Source: Hexactinellida sp. DTS-2022 (Eukaryota > Porifera > Hexactinellida). Taken from it: a stretch of 64,000 nt of DNA. The notes beneath the pieces were generated by a model that was given only the letters and a program-made list of their open reading frames with translations, was not told the DNA's origin and did no database searches. Within the stretch, counting starts at the first letter, position 1. Every line of letters starts with the position of its first letter. Of this stretch, positions 46,740 through 58,738 are shown piece after piece. The DNA lies in contig JAPNXP010000001.1 of assembly GCA_028753945.1 (NCBI GenBank), positions 3,214,501 through 3,278,500 on the forward strand. The letters are read 5' to 3'. The translations under genes and the position numbers were made by a program.

Positions 46740-47815
46740 TATATGAGAATAAACTAACTGTCAAAAGTTATAATAGGTAACAAATGTTATAATAGGGAAC
46801 AAGTATGCTGAACACGAATTTCGCGTTTATAAATTTGTAATATTAATATTTGTTGTTGTTGTTTACACAAAATAGGTAAACAAATTAATGAAATTCAAAA
46901 TCAACCTAGAAGTTAGCTTCCAACGGGTATTATAGGTAAACAAGTATGCTGATTTCGAATTTCGCGTTTATAAATTTATAATATGAATATTTGTTGTTGT
47001 TGTTGTTGACAAAAAATAGGTAAACAAATTAATGAAAATTCAAAATCAAACCAGAAGTTAGCTTTCAACGGGTATTATAGGTTGTTAACAAGTGTGCTGA
47101 ACACGAATTTCACATTTACAAATTTAGAATATGAATATTTGTTGTTGTTGTTGTTGACACAAAATAGGTAACAAATTAATGAAAATTCAAAATCAACCTA
47201 GAAGTTAGCTTTCAACGGGTATTATAGGTTGTTAACAAGTGTGCTGAACACGAATTTCACATTTACAAATTTAGAATATGAATATTTGTTGTTGTTGTTT
47301 ACACAAAAAGGTAAACAAATTAATGAAATTCAAAATCAACCTAGAAGTTAGCTTTTAACGGGTATTATAGGTTAACAAGTATGCTGAACACGAATTTCGC
47401 ATTTACAAATTTGTAATATGAATATTTGTTGTTGTTGTTTCACAAAAAGATAAACAAATTAATGAAAATTCAAAATCAAACCAGAAGTTAGCTTTCAACG
47501 GTATTATAAGTAGAAATTACTTATATAGAGCTCAGCTCTAGTAGAGTTCAGTTTTTCACTATGTGTATTCAGGCACTGAGAAAGGTCAGTTTTTTTCCAG
47601 AGTTTGAAATTGACCTTTAGAAATAAGCCTGGGCATTTAGTATGGGAAAAAATCTGAACTCTACAAAGCTCAGCTCTATATAAGGATTCTCTTATAAGTA
47701 AACAAGTGTGCTGAACACGAATTTCGCATTTATAAAATTATAATATAAGTATTTGTTGTTGTTGTTCTAGTTTACACAAATAGGATAACAAATTAATGAA
47801 AATTCAAAATAATAA
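46740..47815. repeat. Satellite array, about six ~145-bp units
   Basis: Each unit has AACAAGTATGCTGAACACGA, TTTATAAATTTGTAATATG, TTGTTGTTGTTTACACAAA, AATTAATGAAAATTCAAAAT and GAAGTTAGCTTTCAACGGGT. Units begin near 46797, 46930, 47080, 47230, 47375 and 47695. The last one is separated by a MITE at 47522-47682. A single inverted unit is at 16285. Confidence 0.88.
47522..47682. mobile_element. TATAGAGCTCAGCTC MITE, copy 2, inside the satellite
   Basis: The termini match copy 1 (38198-38356), with a TTCAGGCACTGAGAAAGGTC segment inverted relative to it. It interrupts the satellite array between the fifth and sixth units. Confidence 0.85.
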
Positions 47816-47849
47816 AGTCCCTTTCTACCATTTCCATGGTAGAAGTGTG

Positions 47850-47935
47850 AGGAGTAAGGCCGCACAGCGGCCGTTAACTTGAGGTGCGTAGCACCGATCT
47901 GTCGCAATGTGACCGAGACCGAAGGGCTCGTATTA
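47850..47935. repeat. Fragment of the 'gaccgagaccgaagggctcg' repeat
   Basis: GGCCGCACAGCGGCCGTTAA ... GACCGAGACCGAAGGGCTCG matches 37960-38085 in part. Confidence 0.55.
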
Positions 47936-48049
47936 TAAGTATTGGTATTCGATTGATGCAACCAATTATTATAAGTAATCGTATTCGGTTGACGTAACCG
48001 AATGTCATCAGCATTCGGATTCGGTTGAAGTAATCAAATATTATCAGTA

Positions 48050-48198
48050 CTGGTGCCCCGGCGACCCGCCGGAACAATGGGTGCACGAGTAGAAATGATA
48101 AACCAAAAAAGTGGGGTGCAAATCCCCCGCGCGCCCCATTCATGCACCATAAATTTTTTTATCGGAGCGACGGTGCACTCGTGCCGCCGGCGCCCTAA
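48050..48198. mobile_element. GC-rich MITE with 5-bp target duplication, copy 1
   Basis: The ends CTGGTGCCCCGGCGACCCGC and GCCGCCGGCGCCCTAA are flanked by CAGTA (48045-48049, 48199-48203). Related to 48247-48486 and 17895-18044. Confidence 0.8.
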
Positions 48199-48246
48199 CA
48201 GTATTTGTATTCGGCTGACGAAAGCGAATATTATAACTATCCGTAT

Positions 48247-48486
48247 CTGGGGTGCCGGCGATTCGCCGGAGCAACGGGTGCACAAGTAGAAATGATAAAC
48301 CAAAACCGGGGGGGGGCAAAGCCCCTGCACCTCCCTTCATGCACCGTTGATTCAGTTATCAATGATTTTTGAGTTGAGTTAGAGTTATTGATTATTATGG
48401 TAGTTTGTTAATTAATTTTGAGTAAGATATTTTGGGGGAAAAAATTGACCGGAGAAACGAGTGCACCCGTGCCGCCGGCGCCCTAG
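48247..48486. mobile_element. GC-rich MITE with 5-bp target duplication, copy 2
   Basis: The ends CTGGGGTGCCGGCGATTCGC and GCCGCCGGCGCCCTAG are flanked by CGTAT (48242-48246, 48487-48491). A poly-G run and an AT-rich spacer lie inside. Confidence 0.82.
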
Positions 48487-48773
48487 CGTATTCGGTCTCC
48501 TAACTGAATATTATCACTACAGTATCAAATCGTCAGTACGAACAAGGTTAGTACCACACGTCGCGGACCGGTCGAGCAAGCGTAGCCCGCTAGTACGTCA
48601 TATAAATACTTGTGTTTAAATTGTATAAATTGGTTAGTACAAATAGTTCTGGAAAGTTGGTGTATCATACCGGACAAAGCATATTTTCAAAAAAAAAGAT
48701 ACATTTAGAAACTAAATGTTCCTTCCCAATTCCCAAAATGAAATAGGACAGCATTTTGCAGCTCAATCTAGAT

Positions 48774-49318
48774 TAGAGCACTGCGCGGGGCGGGTTAATA
48801 AATGCGGGTTCTTGAGGATCAAAGGATCAGAATATTTACGGGGCGGTTCGGATGCGGGTCGGGTGGGGGTCAGAGATTCTTACTGCGGGTTGATGCGGGT
48901 TTGCGAAAGAGTTCTCGCTAAGGATTATTTGGGGGCGTAGTGTCCACTAATTGTAACAATGTACCCCTCTATAGTTCTTAAACAAAATTAATGATCAATG
49001 TCTTGCGATGGAACGAATTGTACAGTTAATTATTTCGTTATGCCGAATAATAAACTCGTATTCTATCTTCAAATTTCCGCCAAAAAGATATTGCCTTCTT
49101 CTTTATTCCTTAAGGATGTAAATATTTTTGTGTCCCCAATGTCCCCGAGCGTTTACACCCTATTATATAATCCTAGCGATAATACTTGTCATCGAGTGTT
49201 GGTGCGGTTTGGTGCGGGTTCATTTGTTTATATTGTGGGATTTGCGGGGCGGGGCCGGTCAATCACTAATAGTTGCGGGGCGGGTGCGGGTCCCGCATAT
49301 GACCCGAGCAGAGCTCTA
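48774..49318. mobile_element. GCGGG-rich hAT MITE, full copy
   Basis: The ends TAGAGCACTGCGCGG / GAGCAGAGCTCTA are flanked by the palindromic 8-mer ATCTAGAT (48766-48773, 49319-49326). Subterminal blocks are rich in GCGGGTGCGGG. It is 545 bp and is the reference for the partial copies at 2595 and 40570. Confidence 0.88.
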
Positions 49319-49326
49319 ATCTAGAT

Positions 49327-49969
49327 GCCTTGAAGCCTGCTCCGCATCAGGTTATAATCCTTCCCGAATTAACTGCATTATATATGTTGGAATTATAGTA
49401 GTGTATGATATAGAGCTTCTAAATACCACGCAACAGTACTATAAATAATGTAAAACCATAATATATCAATGACAATCCGGAATATTTCCAATAAACTCAA
49501 AACCGGAATATTTCCAATAAACTCAAATAAGGCGAGAATAATGAGAAAATGTAGTTTAATCAATTTTAAATAATTTAGTAAATAATTGAGTGAATAGTGA
49601 ATTCAAAGAATAAATACCGAATAGAAAATCAGTCCAATAAAATTAGTGAAGTAAGAAAGAGAAATGAAACAAGGATTGTGTTGGTCACCAGGTAAATTAA
49701 TTAAATTTAGGAATTTGTTCAATTTGCCCACTGGACACGGGGCATGTGTTTAGCTTGGACAGAATTAGCATTTCTTTGAGTGCAACTGTAACAAGTTTGA
49801 GCATGTCTACAATCAGGCCTTCATCTAGCCCTAAGAAATCCGCGCACCCTTGGAAATGTTTATTTTACAATCGCGCACCCAAATATACCAAAAATAGCAT
49901 ATTTACCAAAAAAAGACCAAATTTATTATTAAAAATACTCTGGGTGCGCATTGCGCGACCCAATTAATT
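49327..49969. other. Non-coding gap, nothing recognised
   Basis: AT-rich, with a local direct repeat AATATTTCCAATAAACTCAA near 49480-49525. No gene. Confidence 0.45.
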
Positions 49970-50063
49970 ACAATATCACAGCAAACTTTAAGACGAATTA
50001 AGTCAGACGTTAAATCTAGAGAGAGATTTTCCAATGATGATTCTGTGGATGTTTGGGAAAGTT
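49970..50063 (+). pseudogene. Fragment of the OTU-type MULE-like transposase
   Basis: The plus-strand translation reads ISQQTLRRIKSDVKSRERF and continues with SNDDSVDVWES, almost identical to codons at about 44110-44020 (minus). Only this ~95 bp is present, so it is a second, largely deleted copy. Confidence 0.88.
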
Positions 50064-50179
50064 ACGATTTGGACAAATGACAATATTCCAAAATACGATT
50101 CGAAAAATGCCAGTTAACGCATTCGAACAAATGACAACTAAGAAATTCGGACAAATGCAGCTCCCCCATAAATAGGTCA

Positions 50180-50505
50180 TTCATATTGAGATAATGAGAT
50201 AATTAGCTTAGAAAAATTATTTGCTAATTATCTCATTATTTCTAGAGTGAATGAAGTTAAGAATAAATTATGTATTATCAATGAATAGGAAGTTATCTAT
50301 TCCGGATAAATCAGAACCAGTACAGTTTACATAAAATTGATAGTCTGAGTTATGGTTCATTTTAGGAAATATACAATATTATACATATCCAAGGAAACCG
50401 AGCAATGGGTCAACATTCCATTTATAATTTAAATATATTTCTTTTAACAAGTCCTGGACATCATCATGTTCCAATCTTGAACATTTATAACGCGTTTAAC
50501 TATGG
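50180..50505. repeat. Diverged copy of the 1-1015 arm
   Basis: It matches the right-arm orientation of the start of the window: AATGTATTATCA-like, TCCGGA, ACATTTATAACGCGTTTAAC. It starts with a short ATTATCTCATTA palindrome, like the centre at 475-512. Confidence 0.75.
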
Positions 50506-51737
50506 TAAAAAAGCTGGTTATTCAAACACGATATTTCGCACCCAAAATTTCGATTATGTAATCATATAATGAAATAGCACAATTCTGAAGGATGATGGAT
50601 ACTATATATACCTAGATACCAACTTTCTATATAGTTATTGTAAATTTATGACGTCGATCATTACTAGTTATGGAGATATATATAAATAACCTATTTATTT
50701 ATGGACTTTAAGTAATCCATGGTTCCGAAAAATATACTTAGTGGTATGGCCTCATATATCGAAGGTCATGGTTAAACGTATTTGTATCCAAATTATATAT
50801 GGTGTAAAAACAATTGCGGCTATGGTGATTATATATAACAGCTCATTTTTTCCAGTTAGTACCAAATAGAAACAAATATCATCAGAGATAAGTGGAATGT
50901 ATTATGTACCGAACTGTCTTGTACTGAATTGTCCTTATACATAATCGTCAATACCGAATTGTCCATGTACCAAGATGTCCGTGAAAAGCCACAGAACAGA
51001 ACACAAATTTCGCTACAAAATTAGGAACAAAGAAGAAATTGAGAAATTGGGGTGCTACCTCCGGGAAATTCTATATCTCCTGCCCAAATTTGAAATTTCT
51101 ATCACCAATGGTCTAGTCAGGTGGTTCCGCACGGCCGGCAGGCCTGAATTTGGAGATAAAGATATTAGAACTGTGTATCGTATAGATTAAAACTATAGTA
51201 GGATCCTAATATAACACTTGTTGCAAGCAGGAATGGATCCAGCACAAAATATCAGGGGGGGTGCAATGCCCTGCGTTGGGCCTTAGAAGCCGTGGGAAGC
51301 GCCAGCGGGTCAACTGAGCCAGTCTGTGGACGTTTTTTTTTTAACTGCATTTGAGAAGGCATCTTTCAAGAAAGTTGAAACAAATTTAATATACGTCAAA
51401 GAAATCTATTCTAAATTCATACATAACCATAAATTAATAATTAATTAATTAAACTAACCATTAACCAACAATCACAATGAATCAACAGTTAACGAAAAGT
51501 TTTAAAAAATTCTGACATTTGATATACAACGTTCCGAAGTATTCACAGAAAAGATAGAGGATATAAATCTGATATATTTCGCTCAACCAACCTCGGAACT
51601 TGTGCCAGTCCCTATATATAATTTTGGATTATATTATAATATTCTTGGTGGGGGGGGAATGGCAGTGTCTGCTTTTCATAGTAAATCGCAATCATTTGCA
51701 AGATTTACTTTCTCAAATCAGATATAATCACCATATA
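50506..51737. other. Non-coding gap
   Basis: AT-rich. A 71-codon frame (50975-51190, plus) has no recognisable motif. A G-run with CCCTGCGTTGGGCC lies near 51260. Nothing supported. Confidence 0.45.
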
Positions 51738-51931
51738 CAGTCAGGTCTGCTTATTATGAACAAGATTTCGTCTGCTTAATATGATGATTTTATATTATGA
51801 ACAAATCCTACGGTCCCAATTTAACAACTTACATAGGGTTTGTATTAAGTGGCGTTCGCTTATTATGAAGTATCTCTATTATGAACACAATTTTTGGTCC
51901 CTTGAATGTTCATAATAAAAGAACCTGACTG
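51738..51931. mobile_element. pogo/Tigger-like MITE
   Basis: The ends CAGTCAGGTCTGCTTATTAT / GAACCTGACTG are flanked by TA (51736-51737, 51932-51933). The body has several TTATTATGAAC words. 194 bp. Confidence 0.85.
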
Positions 51932-52424
51932 TATTTTTTTTTCTCGATTTACTTTGAAATTGTAGATTTTGGGGTAAATATCGAATAATTTTTGTGTATA
52001 AATAATAATAATAATAAGTTTGTAGGAGCCGAAAGGGGTCACTGGATTGGATAATCCATAATTTGATTACCATTGTCATGACGGCATTTACAAATTTATG
52101 TATGCCCAATCGATTAGTTGATATCAATAACCCATATGTAAATAATACATAAGAGGCAATTATATACCCGGAGTTAAGGGTGCGGTGTTGACAATTATGG
52201 GTGCGGAATTTCTGCAATAGTGTTATGCTAGTGGACATTTTGGTGGGCACAAATTTTTTGGTGCGGCCTGTGCCTTGCGTCGCACCCAGAATACGCCTTT
52301 GAGAGTTAGATTAGACTAATATATGGCTATTAGGAACTTCACAAAACTCGCAATATAATTCGATTGCACAAATGCTGACACGAAGACGTGTCGTGTCGAG
52401 TTCGAAGTTTCGAATCTTAATTTA

Positions 52425-53171
52425 TTAAGTTAAATATTTAAAAAATACCTTCAATATCCTATCTATCTCCTGCCATTTAGCCAGTCGTAATTCACCATTA
52501 ATTTCTCTGTATAGTAACATTGGATACATTGAACAACATTTATTCATAGTTTCAACGAACTCTTCAATTCCAAGTTTATTCATAATTTTTGGAGATTTAT
52601 TTCCTACCCGAGAGATATTCAAAAATGTATGAGGGTAAGCATCATAGCAAAGGAGAGAGCCTGTTCTTGTGTTACCCGAATGATCTGAATTAAAAGTTAA
52701 GGGTTTGCGTGGATGAAGAATTTTCGGAATCTGAAAAATAAGTTTTATGTTATCCAATGAATTTTTTCTAGCAAGAATAAGATCTGATAGTGATAATAAA
52801 GTAAATACGGGGGACTCCATATCATTAGTATCATGTTTAAAAACACCCAAAGCCGATAAAGTATTCGGATTATTTATTACTGCATCATGTGAAAAAGAAG
52901 AATCAGAGAATGAAGCACGAAATAATAATCCTTGAATGCGCGTTTGGATGTCTTGTTCGAAATCACTTGGAACAATACGCGACAAATTAGCGTTATAAAA
53001 ATATCCTTGAATAGAGTGAGATTCAGAATACATGCAACACTGGGGCATAAAATTCAAATAATAATGAGAGTTAATCAAAAAACTATTCTTAAAGAGAGAA
53101 TATAAATTGGAAAGAACAATGCGGAAAGATTTTCTGTGAAGATAATTATGAAGAGATATATTCTGAATCAT
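52425..53171 (-). CDS. Unrecognised 248-codon ORF
   Basis: An uninterrupted frame from ATG at 53171 to a stop at 52425. The product is mixed in composition, with no signal peptide and no long membrane segment. Local features are PQCCMYSES, a TLLSLSDLILARKN helix, and LHPRKPLTFNSDHSGNTRTG. I do not recognise a family. It ends 112 bp from the left terminus of P element D and lies outside it. Its length, lack of stops and single copy in this window argue for a real gene or exon. It could equally be the remains of another mobile element. Confidence 0.5.
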   Translation of the reverse strand: MIQNISLHNYLHRKSFRIVLSNLYSLFKNSFLINSHYYLNFMPQCCMYSESHSIQGYFYNANLSRIVPSDFEQDIQTRIQGLLFRASFSDSSFSHDAVINNPNTLSALGVFKHDTNDMESPVFTLLSLSDLILARKNSLDNIKLIFQIPKILHPRKPLTFNSDHSGNTRTGSLLCYDAYPHTFLNISRVGNKSPKIMNKLGIEEFVETMNKCCSMYPMLLYREINGELRLAKWQEIDRILKVFFKYLT

Positions 53172-53283
53172 GGTCTACAACACAATAAAAATAAGAAATC
53201 AAGAGAATGAATGCATATGCTAAACAAATATCGAATTGCCCAAACTAAAAATATTAACAAATGTATATATATATATATTTATG

Positions 53284-56200
53284 CATAGCATTCTATACAT
53301 AAGGCAATGGAGGTCACTATTTTTTTTGGACCAGGGATTGGTTAGTATATTCAATTTTTTTTCCTTTATTACGTTATATAGGTTAAGCAATAATATATAT
53401 TATTAATTAAGACGTAATTAATCTTCGTAATTATTTTTATTCCGGAATAGAACAACTATGACACATTGTAAATATATACGTATAGCTCATACAGGTATAA
53501 ACACAAAATATACATTGGAGTTAAAGAACATATCGGGACAGACTTGTACTTCATGGACAGACTTGTACTTCATGGACAGACTTGTACTCATGTGGCGGAG
53601 TTGTACTGATGTGGCGGTCACTGGCGGAGTTGTGCTAATGAGACGGACTTTTACTTCGAAACATATTAAGAGTGATGTAGGCAAGCTTTGAACTAAAAGA
53701 AATAAAAACAGTATTAGTTTTTGAATTTTTTAAGTTTAGAATTGTCGTGACCTAGAACCATCGCATTATATGTCTTGACTTTATTGGAAAGTAAACAATA
53801 AGAAAGAGTCACAAATAATTTCTGCAATATATCCCAACGTGACATGCTACAATCACACCAAACCCTCCACATATTACCATACTTTGTTTCTGTCCTTATA
53901 CAAGCTAACTGAACAAGTTTTGTACCAGACGAACCAGTATAAAAGTCTCAAACAGCTGTTTTCGACAGTCGATTTTACTAAATATGTCATATATAATTTT
54001 TGCAATATCGATTACACAAGTCGATGGGTATTTCAGAGAACCTCTATCCAACAATTCTATTAGTCTAAACTGATTACCAATGTCATCGTTAACCTGTATG
54101 GATTTTTCAGTCGTAAGAAAGTCTCTACACATTGGACAGCCATTTGTTTTATTTAGGTATGAAAAAACTGCATAACCTGCCACAAATGCGAGGCACTCAA
54201 CTTGAGAAATAGATATTTCTGGAAGGGTGAACTGTTCTAAATTTGTGATAAGTTTTTCTAATTCAAAATTTGAGTCCTCGCCACTCAGTAACACTAGAAA
54301 AGGTACTCAAATATTCCATGAGTGTAGGTTTATGAATGGTATCAGATTTAGTTTTGATGTCAAATAGTTTTAGTATGTTAGAGAGTTGTAATCTGCGTTC
54401 GGATTCTAGGATTTGGCTATAGGAGATTTGATAGTGGGAACCTGACATTTGTCTATACAAACCAAAATGATGTTCTAAAGGATCGTTTTGTATCCTTGAT
54501 GTCAACAGGTACTGGAAACCATATTGGTACAAAGCATATCAACAAGCAAGGGCAGTGCGTTGCAAGTGTGTTTCAGACTTGTGAAGGTTTGAGGTGACAG
54601 TTTTCTTTTAACAGTGGGAAGGTTTTTCCAACAGTCTAACAAGTTAACTACATTTCGTAGGAACAAGATTCGAGAGTCGTCTGGAGATAGAGGTCAAGAA
54701 AAGTCGTCAATAAAACGTATACCTTTCCCGACCCAATTAGATTAAACATTTTCCAGATGTCATTAATTAACTCAGAAAATCAACAGTTTGGTTTTGACTT
54801 ATACTTTTCCTTTCAAAATTGAGAGCTAATAGGCCAGCTGAAGTTGACTCGTGAAAAATCTTAAGTGCCAAATTTACATTCTGTCTTTCCAAGCTAGATG
54901 GCCAACAAGCTTTGGAAGTTAATTTTGGAGCTCGTTTAAAAATGTTACATGTATCAGATTTGTATAAGGTCATAATGTCATCAAAAACTGAATAGCATAT
55001 TGTAGGATACAAAGATTTAGCAAAATTAGTTGTGTAAATTTTGAGGCCTGAAGTATTAACTCTCAAATGATCCTGAGATTCATCTTCAGCAGATGTATGG
55101 TTAAGAGTGATGCAATCATTAAATTTAGGAAAAATAAATACTTTCTCGTAGTCTTTCAAATTTAACCAATTATTTCGGATTGATTTTTAAATATGGGCTA
55201 TATCAAAAAATAAAATAAGGTCTCTATTTGGGTCACAAGGATGTATAACTTTAGGTAGCAGTGTTTTGTGATTTATGGAAAGAAGTTTATATAAACTGAC
55301 ATTTAGGGGGTAATTGTCGGTACAGACAGCATCTACATATAAATTACAACTTTCAATGTCCGAAATTGTCTTAATAACAATGGGTAATAGTGCAGCAGCA
55401 GAGCTATAACCAAGAGGGACTAGCCTTACAATGGTAGAGAACTTAGTCATCAAACTAGATACCATTATAGAAAATACAGTGGTGGGTGGGTCTTCCAGAT
55501 GGTCAATAGAGCCAATAATTCTACCACCTTTATAACTAGCATGGCTACGTAAATGAACTTCGTCCATCTGAAGTATAACATGCCTCTCTAAATCTTTGAA
55601 TGTAGATGAAAATTCCTTAAGTACACTTAAATATTCACTCTCTAGACCAATTGAATTTTTAATTTTGAGTAGATTACGTTCATGAGGGAGATTCAAACAA
55701 TTTTAGGATTGGATTAGCCGAAAACAAGCGGGAGAAATGCCGTGTACCTTGAGGGAAAAAACCTGCGTTGTCACGCTATAACGGCGCCCATATTTTGAAA
55801 TTACTAAATATCTCAATTGATCAAGTAGAAACATAATCCCAATTTTTGGTAATATAGGTAAGTTCTCGATTTGGGGTTTCTGAAATTCTATATCTTGATC
55901 ACTCTGCTCTATTAGTTCAATGGCACTTTGCAACTCAATAATAGCATTTCAACATGCGCTTTAACGGAGGGTTGACGTTGGTTGGGTTTGCATTTAGGAC
56001 TATTAACTGGGAATGTTCAATTTCTACTAACAATGTCTCAATCTGGCGGATGTCATTAATTTTGTTGAGAGATAAATATATTTGGCGCTTGTGTTGATCA
56101 AAACCATTAATCAATAAACATTGGTCTATTACAAGTGAACATTGAATCGAAGGTTGGTTATCTAAAGTGGTGATTTTTAGAAAAAACAAGGTGTCAGTGT

Positions 56201-57077
56201 CGGGTTTGTGGACGACCCAACTATTAGAAAGATCGATGCAACTCAGCTTATCAACAACATCACTAAGAATACTGATTGAGAACTTATCTATGGTAGATGT
56301 ATTGTCCACTATGCTCAGATTGATTGCAGTTTGAACCATTATCAGCTCTCGATCGTCTCTCGAAATTCTTTTTGTCTTCTCTGTAGTGTTTGTCAGGTAG
56401 CTGGGGCAGTTCGGGAATATAGTTAGTACAGCACTCTTCGTTAGGGACAATCGGTCTCGTGGTGCCACAACCATCTTCTGTCCATCAAAATATTCGAATG
56501 TCCTTTCGATGAATTCCTCTTTGAAGTGGAGTATACAAACCTAAGAAATGATTAAATAATTTTGAATGTGAGTTTAAAATAAGTGTATAAGAGTATTTAC
56601 CTTTATATTTATATTGTTCTGGTAATCTTCTACAGGTCTTGGAATGGCTCTAAACCATTTTTCACGAAGTTGTTCATCCTTGGGAAAACTAAATACTTTT
56701 GGGAAAACTAAATACTTTTGTGAAATGTTCTTCTCCCCGATAATTCGAGGTACATCCGGGTACGATACAACTCATCGCGTTGATATTGAAGTTAGAATAA
56801 GTGATTGTATAGTAGATAATAATAATTTCAATATCGCTTATTTATGTTGAAAAGTTAATTTAATCATTATGGGTTATTAAAAAATAAATATCATAAACAC
56901 CTAATTTGTAAATGTTTTATATGTTACAGGTTAGTTTTGCATCTCCTAGACTATTTTTATATCAGAACAGCTAATGGATGTTATATAAACGTAATGAAGG
57001 AAAAAATTTGAATATACTAATCAATCCATGGTCCAAAAAAAAAGTGACTGCCATTGCCTTATGTATAGAATGCTATG
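53284..57077 (-). mobile_element. P element D with both termini
   Basis: The terminal inverted repeats start CATAGCATTCTATACATAAG and continue through GGCAATGG to GGACCA. ATTTATG flanks both sides (53277-53283, 57078-57084), a 7-bp target duplication. It is 3794 bp and carries a degenerate transposase gene on the minus strand. A minisatellite-like GGACAGACTTGTACTTCAT pair lies near 53540-53590. Confidence 0.93.
53905..56775 (-). pseudogene. P-element transposase D with an intron in the THAP region
   Basis: Exon 1 starts at the ATG at 56775 (MSCIVPGCTSNYRGEEHF, then VFSFPK, LREKWFRAIP). A 19-bp tandem duplication (56682-56719) breaks its frame. A 60-bp GT-AG intron (56600-56541) follows. Exon 2 resumes in phase at 56540 with VCILHFKEEF, completing the C2CH THAP finger. 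Later blocks are MDEVHLRS, CTDNYPLNVS, IRNNWLN and NDPLEHHFGLYRQMSG, plus the LAFVAGYAVFSYL ... CPMC ... LLDRGSLKYPS C terminus. Frameshifts lie near 55935, 54770-54530 and 54290, with stops near 55700 and 55185. Dead copy. Confidence 0.9.
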
Positions 57078-57084
57078 ATTTATG

Positions 57085-58738
57085 ATATGCAAATAGAAAC
57101 TCTAGATCCAAAGTGTCTATTTTAGTGTGTTGTATGGACAAGTCAACTCCCGTTATAACGAAGTGCTCGGGTCCGTAGTTTCATTTCGTTATAAGCGGAG
57201 TTTGATATACCCGAGTTCGTAATAAGCGGTGTATGATCTTAATAATATAGGTATATCCATCTCAGAGAATCATACATATTAAGTAATCTATAAAATGTAT
57301 AGGTAGGAAAAGCAAAGGTTTTCTCGAGGATTCAGTGCATGCCCAATGTCCATTCTAAGTTATTCACTTGATTTTAAGGGAAATTAATATCAGTAAAAAT
57401 ATTGTTTGTAGATATCCATCTTTTTACTGTAGAACACTTATACATATAGAATGATAACACCGTCTCTCAAATTTCGATTTTACAAATATTTTTTTGATTT
57501 TTCACTATGTTAAATTCCTATGCCCTAGAAACCAAAAGTGGGTTTGCGCCAACATTCCCCCGGAATGTAATTAACCAGATATCAAGTTGAATGTTTTTCC
57601 ATCGTATAGTTAATTAATGAATAGATCTGTGATTTGTCGGGTTATATTTGGGCTCTTAGTTAAGGACACCGTTAGCTATAGTTAGGGAATTATGACTCAA
57701 AACCTCGAAAAAACGTGTTACCAAACAATTTCTACACTAGAGTCTTCTTCTGGGCCCGAATAAATATAGAAAAAAAGTTGCAAGCCCCAACACAGGAGGG
57801 AACTTTTTTATACCCCTCAAACCCGGGGACCAGGGGCCAAAAATCGCCGATATTTTTTACCTTTTTTTTCATTAAAATCAATTTATATGGTGTATTTTGG
57901 AACAAGGAATTATTTAGAACCACCCATTTTATGCTAGCATTAATAGAACCTCTCGAACTTTGAGCATTTACTCGAAGAATTCGAATATCTGAAATCTAAT
58001 ACTACAAAAGTTAGGCCCTGTCAAATAAATTACTTGTTTATTATTCCCGCCAATCCCAATTTTTACACTCCATCCGGATTCATTTGCTATTAACTAATGA
58101 ACTTAAAAGTGCAAAATAATTTTTAAGTTCTAAAATAAAGGTAATTTATTTGACTAGAATGTAGAATTTTGATCATCCATAGCCTATGTACGATTTTGAT
58201 CAACTTTTTTCGGTGTAAGATTTAGATCAACACATGTTATGAGATTTTGATTAACATCGTTATTGATGTAGGATTTGTAACAACGAAAGTAGTAGGAATT
58301 TGAAGAACGTTTTTACAATAAACGGCGAAAAGTATTTGGAACAACAATAATTTGTATTCAGACATTTAAGCTTCTAGCACAGTGCTTTTTCAGGCTCGAC
58401 GCAAACCTCAAGAAAAATTCCCAATCAAATCCAAACTTATCATAGATGCATTATACGATTATACCTTATACGTTCGGGGAGCGTATAATGGACCTTATAC
58501 ACGTTAAAATCGTTATACGTTATACGTCGAATGATGATTATACGTTCACCTATCGTATAATGGTACCATATATACGTTATACGTTACGTATAACGCAACT
58601 ATGAAACTTATATAGTCCAACGGCATAGCCAAAGAATTTCAAGATTGTTCATTTTTTTGATAAAAGCACCAAAATTTGTACACATGTACTTTGATGTATT
58701 GCGAACATTTTTGGATATTGAGGCAATTGAAAGAGTGT
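57085..58738. other. Gap with a pogo-like fragment and TACGTTATACG palindromes
   Basis: 57120-57235 has CGTTATAACGAAGTGCTCGG and ATAAGCGG words typical of pogo/Tigger MITEs, but the two ends do not match. 58325-58370 matches the Tc1/mariner-like terminus at 11664. 58455-58600 is a cluster of TATACGTTATACG palindromes. No gene. Confidence 0.5.

Noticed and set aside
47874..48340. Several overlapping proline/arginine-rich frames
   Set aside because: They fall in GC-rich non-coding MITEs and an interspersed repeat and have no shared domain.
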